In this document: piece after piece, positions 27,293 to 35,200 of the stretch
How positions within the stretch are numbered: position 1 is the stretch's first letter
Layout of the letters: each line of letters begins with the position of its first letter
Position numbers and translations under genes: made by a program
NCBI RefSeq assembly: GCF_016598475.1
Contig: NZ_JAEMUX010000001.1
Coordinates: 151,185 to 215,184, forward strand
Source: Streptomyces adelaidensis
GTDB taxonomy: Bacteria > Actinomycetota > Actinomycetes > Streptomycetales > Streptomycetaceae
Length of the DNA stretch: 64,000 bases
Reading direction: 5' to 3'
The notes under the pieces: generated by a model
Told to the model about the DNA's origin: nothing
The model's database searches: none
The model's input: the letters and a program-made list of their open reading frames with translations, nothing else

Positions 27293-28608
27293 ACGAGTTC
27301 CTTTCCACGAGTCTCCGGAAGTCCGAGCAGCGCCACCGCCGCCAGGCCGTAGCCGATCGCGCCGAAGACCAGCGCGCCGCCCACGCCCCAGCTGTCGGCC
27401 AGGAAACCGACCGTGGTGGGGAAGATGGCGCCCACCGCGCGCCCGGTGTTGTACGTGAAGCCCTGCCCGGTGCCCCGGACGGCGGCCGGGTACAGCTCGC
27501 TGAGGAACGAGCCGAAGCCGCTGAAGATCGCCGACATGCAGAACCCGAGCGGGAAACCGAGCACCAGGAGGAGGGTGTCGGCGCCACTGGGAATGTTCGC
27601 GTACGCCAGGATGCACAGCGCCGAGAGGACCGCGAAGAGCCAGATGTTCCGCCGACGGCCCAGCCGGTCGGTGAGATAGCCGCCGGTGAGGTAGCCGATG
27701 AAGGCCCCGGAGATCAGGAACGTGAGGTAGCCGCCGGTTCCGACGACCGACAGACCGCGCTCCGTCTTCAGATACGTGGGTACCCAGGTCGCCAGCGTGT
27801 AGTAGCCGCCCTGGACACCGGTGGAGAGCAGCACTGCGAAGACCGTGGTGCGCAGCAGACCGGGAGCCGTGGCCGTACCCCGGCGGAAGATCGCGGCGAA
27901 CGAGCCCTTCTCGGCGCTCTTCTCACGCGCGGCCGCCGCCTCCGGAGCGTCCTCGACCGAGCGGCGCACCCAGATGACGAGCAGTGCGGGCAGCGCACCG
28001 GTCCAGAACATCACGCGCCAGGCGAGGTCGTCGTCGAGGAAGGAGAAGACCGTCGTGTAGACGATCACGGCCAGTCCCCAGCCGACGGCCCAGGAGCTCT
28101 GGACCGCGCCGAGCGTACGCCCCCGGTGCTTGGCACTCGCGTACTCGGCGACCAGGATCGCGCCGACCGCCCACTCGCCGCCGAAGCCCAGCCCCTGAAG
28201 GGCGCGGAAGACCAGCAGGGTCTCGTAGTTGGGCGCGAAGCCGCAGGCCACGGTGAAGACCGCGTAGGTGATCACGGTGATCATCAGTGCCTTCACGCGC
28301 CCGATCCGGTCCGCGAGCACCCCCGCGCCGGCGCCGCCGATCGCCGAGACGACCAGGGTGACCGTGGTGAACAGCCCGGTCTGGCCGTTGTCCAGGCCGA
28401 AATAGGCCGTGAGCGCGACCATGCTCAGCGGCAGCGTGAAGTAGTCGTACGAGTCGAGCGCATAGCCGCCGAACGCGCCGCCGAAGGCGCGGCGGCCACG
28501 CGGGCCGAGGGCGCGCAGCCAGGCGAACGCGCCGTCGTCGGGGGCCGGTTCGCCCGGGCCGGGTTCGGTGGTGGAGGTCGGGGCGGGGGAGGGAGGGGGC
28601 GTGCTCAT
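27289..28608 (-). CDS. MFS transporter, organic-acid type
   Basis: A 439-residue carrier with 12 transmembrane helices and the MFS loops [12 protein letters not shown] and [35 protein letters not shown] is typical of the aromatic acid/sialate-like proton symporters. It heads the pxp operon and probably imports its substrate, perhaps 5-oxoproline, D-glutamate or a related acid. ATG 28608 follows GAGGTG. Its promoter lies beyond the tandem repeats and near the GntR operator. Confidence 0.85.
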   Translation of the reverse strand: MSTPPPSPAPTSTTEPGPGEPAPDDGAFAWLRALGPRGRRAFGGAFGGYALDSYDYFTLPLSMVALTAYFGLDNGQTGLFTTVTLVVSAIGGAGAGVLADRIGRVKALMITVITYAVFTVACGFAPNYETLLVFRALQGLGFGGEWAVGAILVAEYASAKHRGRTLGAVQSSWAVGWGLAVIVYTTVFSFLDDDLAWRVMFWTGALPALLVIWVRRSVEDAPEAAAAREKSAEKGSFAAIFRRGTATAPGLLRTTVFAVLLSTGVQGGYYTLATWVPTYLKTERGLSVVGTGGYLTFLISGAFIGYLTGGYLTDRLGRRRNIWLFAVLSALCILAYANIPSGADTLLLVLGFPLGFCMSAIFSGFGSFLSELYPAAVRGTGQGFTYNTGRAVGAIFPTTVGFLADSWGVGGALVFGAIGYGLAAVALLGLPETRGKELV

Positions 28609-28650
28609 GGGCACCTCGCAATGAGGGACGGGGGAGTGGGTGAGGACTGA

Positions 28651-28699
28651 GCCGTGCCGTGCCGTGCCGTGCCATGCGGTGGTGCGGTGGTGCGGTGGT
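28651..28699. repeat. two short tandem repeat arrays in the MFS leader
   Basis: GCCGT is repeated four times at 28651-28670, then GCGGTGGT is repeated three times at 28676-28699. They lie between the operator and the MFS start, so the leader RNA of the pxp operon would contain them. Confidence 0.8.
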
Positions 28700-28757
28700 G
28701 CCGTGCGGGAGCGGCCGGCGCCGGGAGGTGAGCGGAGGCTCCTGTCCAGCAAGGTAG

Positions 28758-28776
28758 AGGATCGTTGAACGATCCT
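28758..28776. promoter_or_regulatory. palindromic GntR (FCD) operator
   Basis: AGGATCGTT-G-AACGATCCT is a perfect 9-bp inverted repeat with a single central base. Its core TCGTTGAACGA fits TnGTnnnACnA, the FadR-type GntR pattern. It lies between the divergent MFS and GntR genes and probably controls both. Confidence 0.75.
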
Positions 28777-28824
28777 TCAATACCTGTGTTGTTTCGTTCT
28801 CGTATCTGCGGTTGAATTCCGGGC

Positions 28825-29523
28825 ATGGCCGCCGAACTGACCGGACTCGCCGACGACCGGGCCCTCCTCGGGCGCACCAGCACCGCCGAACGGGTCTCGG
28901 ACATCCTCCGGAGCCGCATCGCCGAGGGCTTCTTCCCGCCAGGCACACGGCTGTCCGAGGACAGCATCGGCGGCGCCCTCGGGGTGTCCCGCAACACCCT
29001 CCGCGAGTCGTTCCGCCTGCTCACCCACGAACGGCTCCTCGTGCACGAGCTCAACCGCGGCGTCTTCGTGCGCGTGCTCACCGTCGAGGACGTCGAGGAC
29101 ATCTACCGGACCCGCCGCCTCGTCGAGTGCGCCGTCGTACGCGGGCTCGGAGCGCCGCCGTACGGCCTCGACGGTCTCGCCGAAGCCGTCGCGGAGGGGC
29201 AGCGGAAGGCCCGCGAAGGTGACTGGAAAGGCGTGTCCACCGCCAACATCCACTTCCACCGCGAACTCGTCGCCCTCGCCGGCAGCGCCCGCACAGACGA
29301 GTTCATGCGCAGCGTCTTCGCCGAACTCCGGCTCGCGTTCCATGTGGTGGACAATCCACGCAAGTTGTACGAGCCCTATCTGGCGCGAAACCTACTGATC
29401 CTCCAGACGCTTCAGACGGGCGAGCGCGACAAGGCGGAACAGATGCTGGCCGCGTACCTGGACGACTCGCTTCAGGGTCTGATCGCGGTCTATGGACGAA
29501 GGGTGGAGGGCGGCGCCCCGTAA
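28825..29523 (+). CDS. GntR family regulator, FCD (FadR) subfamily
   Basis: A 232-residue regulator. The winged helix (about residues 20-85) reads AERVSDILRSRIAEGFFPPGTRLSED then GVSRNTLRESFRLL. The C-terminal FCD domain has the Asp/His metal site residues in ANIHFHREL and NLLILQTL. It is divergent from the MFS-DUF1445-pxp operon and very probably its ligand-responsive regulator, acting at the palindrome 28758-28776. Its TAA stop lies inside a Streptomyces-type hairpin repeat. Confidence 0.92.
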   Translation: MAAELTGLADDRALLGRTSTAERVSDILRSRIAEGFFPPGTRLSEDSIGGALGVSRNTLRESFRLLTHERLLVHELNRGVFVRVLTVEDVEDIYRTRRLVECAVVRGLGAPPYGLDGLAEAVAEGQRKAREGDWKGVSTANIHFHRELVALAGSARTDEFMRSVFAELRLAFHVVDNPRKLYEPYLARNLLILQTLQTGERDKAEQMLAAYLDDSLQGLIAVYGRRVEGGAP

Positions 29524-29535
29524 GGGGCGCGGGGC
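29513..29535 (+). repeat. Streptomyces intergenic GC repeat, copy 1
   Basis: GCGCCCC (29513-29519) and GGGGCGC (29524-29530) pair over a GTAA loop, followed by GGGGC. It resembles the copy at 36944-36974, and the GntR stop codon sits in its loop. Confidence 0.55.
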
Positions 29536-29608
29536 TGCAGAAGTGCCTTGGACCTCCGGCTCTTCCGAGCGGAGCGCGCACGTTTCGCCGGTTGTCAGAC
29601 CCAGCACC

Positions 29609-29622
29609 TAGTCTGTGCACCG
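29609..29622 (+). promoter_or_regulatory. -10 element and probable leaderless start of the condensin-like operon
   Basis: TAGTCT (29609-29614) lies 7 bases before GTG 29622 and no ribosome site is present. This fits leaderless transcription. The -35 is not clear. Confidence 0.5.
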
Positions 29623-31145
29623 TGACTTCACCCGCACCGACGGACAGTGTTCCGCCCCAGTTCAGCGCGGGGTCGCGCCCCGCGCCGGGGCCGGCCGCCG
29701 ACGAGGGACTGGCGCGGCGGCTGCGCGCGCTCGCCTGCACCGCGCCGCTGCACGACCTGGACGCGCGCAAGGCGAACCTCGCGGGCGAGTACTCGGTGTA
29801 CGGCATGGCCGAGGTCGCCCTCGCCGCCATCGACCTGGTCACACTGAACATGGACTTCGACACGGGCGCGGACCACGACCAGATCGTCGCCCGGCTCATC
29901 CCGCGCATCGCCGCCCAGGCCCCTCGGCGGCCCGTCGAGGAGCACGAGCGGGTGGCCCGCTGGGTCCTGGAGAACCTGATCAACGTCGGCAGCGTCGACC
30001 GCGGCTTCCGTGCCGTATACGGCACGTTCGCGTCCGACGGCACGTATGTGCGCCGCGACTACGACTTCAAGCTCATCGAGGAGGTCCCCGGCTACGGCGG
30101 CGGCGTGTACCTCCGCACGACCGACGAGGCCGTCAACGTCCTTGTCGGTGCCCTCGACACCGACGTCACCAGTGCCCAGATCGCCGCCGAGGTCAAGCTG
30201 GAGGTGCTGATCAGCCGGGGCCGGCTCGCCGACGCGCAGCTCGCCGCGGAGCAGGCGCGGTACCGGACCGTGCAGTACTCGGAGACGCTCCGCAGAGCCC
30301 TGGACGCCACGCGGCGCAACGTCCGCGCGGTCGACTGGCTCCAGACCGTGCCCGACATGATCGCCGAGGCACTCGACCACGTCGCCGACCGCTACCGCCA
30401 CGAGAACGCGATCCTCACGAACATCCGCAAGGCCCGCGACGAGTCCGAGGACCCCGAGCAGAAGCGGCGCGCCGCCGAGCTCGTCGACATCGTCAAGGAC
30501 TGCATCCGGCGCCACACACTGCTTCAGTCCCGGCTGCTGGAGGCCGGACCGCTGTTCCGCGCGGAACAGGACCGGCAGGCCTTCGCCACACCCATGACGA
30601 CGTCCGGCACAGACCTCTACGGGCATCTGATCGCCCCCCTGCTGCCGCTGCCCGCGGAGCAGGCGCGGCGGGTGACCGACGCGTTCTTCGCCCGCGGGAC
30701 CGGGCTGCGGACGCCCGGGTCCGTACGGGTGGGGGATCTCGTCGATCTGCTCTTCACACCGCCGGTGGAGCGGGAGCACCTCGGTGCGGAGATGCCGGAG
30801 CCGGATCTGATCGCCACGCCCGACGACAGCCGGTTCAGTGAGGAGCAGTTGGGCGCGGCGATGGAGCTGTTGGAGCTGCCCGCGGACGCGCCTCGGCGGT
30901 TGTCGGGGCTGTTGGCGGACGCGCGGCGGCTGGATCCCGAACTGCCTTACCTGGTCGCCCTGTTGGCTGTGCACGCGGCGAGTCCGCCGGTCGGTACGGC
31001 TTATCGGCAGGGGGAGGAGAAGCTGCTGTTCGCCGTGGACGACGGGACGGAGCTGGACGATCCGGAGTTCGGTGGGGCCGATCTGATCGTGGGGACGGCA
31101 CTGCTGGACGCGGTCGGGATGGCGGCGGACAGGGAGGCGGCATGA
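29622..31145 (+). CDS. kleisin-like subunit of a MukBEF/Wadjet-type complex (inferred)
   Basis: A 507-residue soluble protein, first of three co-directional genes. It is mostly helical, with an N-terminal helical domain (LARRLRALACTAPLHDLDARKANLAGEY), a middle coiled coil (about residues 210-310, RLADAQLAAEQARYRTVQYSE) and a C-terminal globular end. Size and position before a smaller protein and an SMC-like ATPase match JetA/MksF/MukF kleisins, which bridge the SMC heads. I do not see a clear family motif, so the call rests on layout and predicted structure. Confidence 0.6.
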   Translation: MTSPAPTDSVPPQFSAGSRPAPGPAADEGLARRLRALACTAPLHDLDARKANLAGEYSVYGMAEVALAAIDLVTLNMDFDTGADHDQIVARLIPRIAAQAPRRPVEEHERVARWVLENLINVGSVDRGFRAVYGTFASDGTYVRRDYDFKLIEEVPGYGGGVYLRTTDEAVNVLVGALDTDVTSAQIAAEVKLEVLISRGRLADAQLAAEQARYRTVQYSETLRRALDATRRNVRAVDWLQTVPDMIAEALDHVADRYRHENAILTNIRKARDESEDPEQKRRAAELVDIVKDCIRRHTLLQSRLLEAGPLFRAEQDRQAFATPMTTSGTDLYGHLIAPLLPLPAEQARRVTDAFFARGTGLRTPGSVRVGDLVDLLFTPPVEREHLGAEMPEPDLIATPDDSRFSEEQLGAAMELLELPADAPRRLSGLLADARRLDPELPYLVALLAVHAASPPVGTAYRQGEEKLLFAVDDGTELDDPEFGGADLIVGTALLDAVGMAADREAA

Positions 31146-31192
31146 GAGCGCCGTCGAGCTGCCGGTATTTGTTCGTCCGCACCTTGTGTGTG

Positions 31193-31222
31193 GCTGGTCG
31201 CGCAGTTCCCCGCGCCCCTGAC
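31193..31222 (-). repeat. Streptomyces intergenic GC repeat, copy 2 (reverse orientation)
   Basis: The segment contains CGCGCAGTTCCCCGCGCCCC, the reverse complement of the element at 36953-36973. It occupies the spacer between the first two condensin-like genes. Confidence 0.6.
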
Positions 31223-31266
31223 GGAGCTGCCCGACCCTCCGTCCATCAGACCAAGGAGTTTTCGCC

Positions 31267-32145
31267 GTGAGTGAGCACGTCGAGTGGAGTGAGCCGGAAA
31301 CCGCTGCCCCGCCTGCGGCCGCCGCCCTCACTCCTGCCGACGCCGCTGACGCGGCTCGGCTTGTCGCCTTCGGCCTACAGCCCAAGCTTCAGCCCGCCCG
31401 TGACCAGGAGTACGGGGAGTTGCTGCGGCGGTACCGGGAGGACCCGGCGTTCGCGCGGCTGGCCGATGCCGTGGCCGCCGGGCTCGGGCTGGTGGTGCTG
31501 GAAGTGTCGCCGCGGGCCGGGATGGCGGTGGCGGCGGCCGAGGACTCCGTGTTCGCCGTGCGGATGGGCGACTACGCGCGACGGACCTCCGCCGACTCGA
31601 TGGACCGGTTCCTGCACGGACTGGCGCACCTGGCGGTCGCCGCGATGGCGTTTCCGCGCCCGGAGGATCTCGCGGACGACGGGTACATCGGGCGCGTCTC
31701 GGTCAACGGGGTCGACGCCTTCGTACGGCAGGCCTGCCGGCGGCTGGAGGAGCGGGCCGAGGCGCAGGGGGAGAACACCGACCCGGCGAGCGACGCGCCG
31801 GGCCTGGAGGCGGCCTGGCGGATCTGGGCGAGACGCAGTTCCACCGGAGCCACCAAGGACGCCCGCCGCCTCGCGGGGTCGACCACCGGCATCATCGGCA
31901 AGGCGGTCGGCTTCCTGACCGACTCGGGATTCCTCCAGCGCACGGGCGACGACAACGGCGGCACATACCGGACGACGGCTCGTTACCAGCTCCAGGTCCG
32001 GGACATGGCGGGCAGTGCCGCCATGGCCGAGCTGCTGGAACTGGGCGTCGTCCCCGTCACCGACGGCACGGCCACACTGCTGCCCGCCGATGACACCGAC
32101 GATCTGGAGCTGGTGGCCGACGCCGGGCTGCCGTTCCACTCCTGA
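31267..32145 (+). CDS. MukE/JetB-like winged-helix subunit (inferred)
   Basis: A 292-residue protein, second of the three. An acidic Ala/Pro-rich lead is followed by a domain holding YGELLRRYREDPAFARLADAVA and a C-terminal part (RRLAGSTTGIIGKAVGFLTDSGFLQRTGDD) that reads like a winged helix. Proteins of this size lying between a kleisin and an SMC gene are the KITE-type subunits MukE, MksE or JetB. GTG 31267 follows AAGGAG. The role is to link kleisin and SMC heads if the assignment is right. Confidence 0.6.
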   Translation: MSEHVEWSEPETAAPPAAAALTPADAADAARLVAFGLQPKLQPARDQEYGELLRRYREDPAFARLADAVAAGLGLVVLEVSPRAGMAVAAAEDSVFAVRMGDYARRTSADSMDRFLHGLAHLAVAAMAFPRPEDLADDGYIGRVSVNGVDAFVRQACRRLEERAEAQGENTDPASDAPGLEAAWRIWARRSSTGATKDARRLAGSTTGIIGKAVGFLTDSGFLQRTGDDNGGTYRTTARYQLQVRDMAGSAAMAELLELGVVPVTDGTATLLPADDTDDLELVADAGLPFHS

Positions 32146-32279
32146 CCCCACAGACCACCGTACGAACGCACCGCAGGACCGCAGGACCGCAGGCCGCAAG
32201 GCCGATAGACCAATGGACCGCACGTCCGCACAACAACCGCACCGCACGAACACCGTTACGACCGCGAAAGTCCCCCGCC

Positions 32280-35200
32280 ATGTACGAGCTGTCCCGGGTC
32301 CGCCTCTACTCCATCGGGCCGGCCGGTGCGCGCTACGCCGACACCGTGCTGGACCTCAGAGGTGTGGGCGCGCCCGTGCCCGACCCCGCGCCGCAGCAGG
32401 CGGAGTTCTTCGAGGAGGAGCCGACCGGGCCGCCGCGTCGGCCCGCGCCGGCGGGCGTGCTCTTCCTGGAGAACGGCGGCGGCAAGTCGGTCCTGCTCAA
32501 GCTGATCTTCTCGGTGATGCTGCCGGGCCACCGGAACACGCTGGGCGGTGCCAGTTCGGGTGTGCTGCGGAAGTTCCTGCTGGCGGACGACTGCGGGCAT
32601 GTCGCGCTGGAGTGGCAGCACACGCTGACCGGTGAGTGCGTGGTCGTCGGCAAGGCGAGCGAGTGGCGCGGGCGGCAGGTCTCCAACGATCCACGGAAGT
32701 TCGCCGAAGCCTGGTACTCGTTCCGGCCCGGACCTGGGCTGAGCCTGGACAATCTGCCCGTCGCCGAGTCCACCGCCGTACGGCCGCCCGTCGAGGGCGC
32801 GTCGGGAGCCCACGGGCGGCGGCGGACCATGAAGGGCTTCCGGGACGCCCTCACCGAGGCGGGCAAGGCGTATCCGCACCTCGAAGTGCACTGGGAAGAG
32901 ATCCACGACCGCTGGAACGAGCATCTGACGGAGCTCGGCCTCGACCCCGAACTCTTCCGATACCAGCGGGAGATGAACGCGGACGAGGGCGAGGCCGCCG
33001 GCCTGTTCGCGGTGAAGAAGGACTCCGACTTCACCGATCTGCTGCTGCGGGCCGTCACCGACACACGCGACACCGACGGACTCGCCGACCTCGTCGGCGG
33101 ATTCGGCAACAAGCTCGGCCGGCGGGCGGAGCTGATCGCCGAGCGGGACTTCACAGCCGGGTCGGTGGACCTGCTCGGACGGATCGTCGACGCCGCCGAG
33201 GGACGGGCACGGGCGCGCGACATCCACACCGGTGCCGAGCGGCGGACCCGAGGCCTCGCCCGGCGGCTGTCGGCGCGGGCCACCCGGGAGCGGCTGCGGG
33301 GCACCGATCTCGCCCAGCGGGTGACCGCCGCCGCGTACGCGGTCACCCACGCCGAGGCCTCTCGCGACCGCAGCGCGCTCATCGCGGCCGAACTCGCCTA
33401 CCGGCACGCCTCGCTGGCGCTGGCCGCCGCCGAGAAGTCGGCCGCCGCGCAGAAGCGGGAGCTGGCCGACGCGCGCACCCTGCACTCCGCCTGGCAGGCC
33501 GCCGAGGCCGTGCTCAGGAACCGGGCCGCCGCCGACCGGGTCGCCCGCGTGGCCGCCGCGATCCAGGAGGCCGAACGGGACGCCGCCCCGGCGCTCGCAG
33601 CCCGCGCCAAGGCCGCCGTCGACCTCGTACGCGCCCTGCACGGCGCAGCCGAGAGCGCCGAGAACCTGGCGAACGAGGGTGAGGAGCGGTCGGCCGCCCT
33701 GCAGGAGGTCGGCGAGGCCGCCCACCGGGACTCGACGGCCGCCGCCACCGAGGCACAGCGTGCCCGCAGTGAGATCGGGCACCTGAAGCAGCGGCTCAGC
33801 GAGGTCGAACAGGAGACCGCCGAGGCCGTCCGAGCGGGCTGGCTCGACGACAGCGCGCCCGATGCCGATCCGGCCCGGGCGGCCCTCGCCGCCAGCGACG
33901 CCGAGAAGTCCGCCGTCGCCGCCTGGGACACCGCGCGCGACGCCTCACGCCGCGCCTCCGAGCACGCCCGGGAGGCGGCCTCCGCCGAGTCCCGCGCCGA
34001 ACTGACGGCCGCCCGCGCGGCGGACGCAGCCGTCGCCGCCGAACACGCGTACGACGGTGAGCGGCGCACGGCGGAGGGCCTGGCGGGGGACGAGCGGCTG
34101 GCGGAGCTGCTGAGCCTGCCGGGTACCGCCGGCGGGGCGCGGTCCGCGGTGCCCGTGCCCCGCCGGGGCGGCGGCGAGGCCGAGGGCTCCCGTCCGGCGT
34201 CCGGTGGCGCCGACGTCGCCCGCGCCTCGGCCGAAGATTCCCTCACCCCTGAGGAGCTGGACCGCTTCGCCGACGAACTGCGCGAACTGCTCGAAGAGAA
34301 CGTCTCGTCCGCCGAGCGGCACCTCTTCGAGCTGCGCACCGCCGCGGCCGACGACTCCCGCATTCTCGGCGCCCTCGGCGACGGCGGGCTGCTGCCGCCG
34401 GGGCCGGACGTCCTGGCGACCGTCGAGTTCCTCGGCGAGCACGGCATCCCGGCCCTCCCCGGCTGGCGCTACCTCGCCCAGGCCGTGGACCCCGCCGACC
34501 ACGCGCGCGTGCTGGCCGCACGTCCGGAGCTGGTCGACGGTGTCATCATCACCGACCCGGCCTCGCACGCCCGGGCCCGCGAGGCGCTGAACGACGCGGC
34601 ACTCCTGCCGAGGTCCGCCGTCGCCGTCGGTACGGCCGCGGCCCTCCTCGCACCGACCCCGCCGGTCGACTCGCAAGACAGCGGCGTATTCCTCGTACCG
34701 CCGAACCCGGCCATGCACGACGAGCACGCCGCCGACGAGGAGCGGCAGGCGCTGCGCGCGCGGGCGACCGAGCGGGACGAGGAGATCCGGGACTTGGCGG
34801 CCCGGCTCGGCAAGGACCGGGAGCTCGCGGCACGGCTGGCCTCCTGGCGGACGGGCTGTCCGGCCGGGCGGCTCACGGAGCTCGCCACGGCCGCGCAGGA
34901 GACCCGGGCGTTCGCCGAGGAGTCCGAGGCGGAGCTCGCCGAGGCCCGGACCGTGCGGGCGGAGACCGAGGAGACGGCCGCCGAGGCGACCCAGGTACGG
35001 GACGTGCGGCAGGAGGCCGCGCAGAAGGCCCGCCGTGCCGCCGACGCCCTCGCCGGCCTCGCCTACCGGTTGCGCGAGCGCGCCGGCTGGCAGGTCAGAC
35101 TCCGCGAACTCGCCGACGAGGCCATGGAGTCCGAGGCCCGTGCCCAGTCCTGTCTGGAGCGGGCCCGTGCCGCCGACGAGGACCGCCGCGCCACCCAGCG

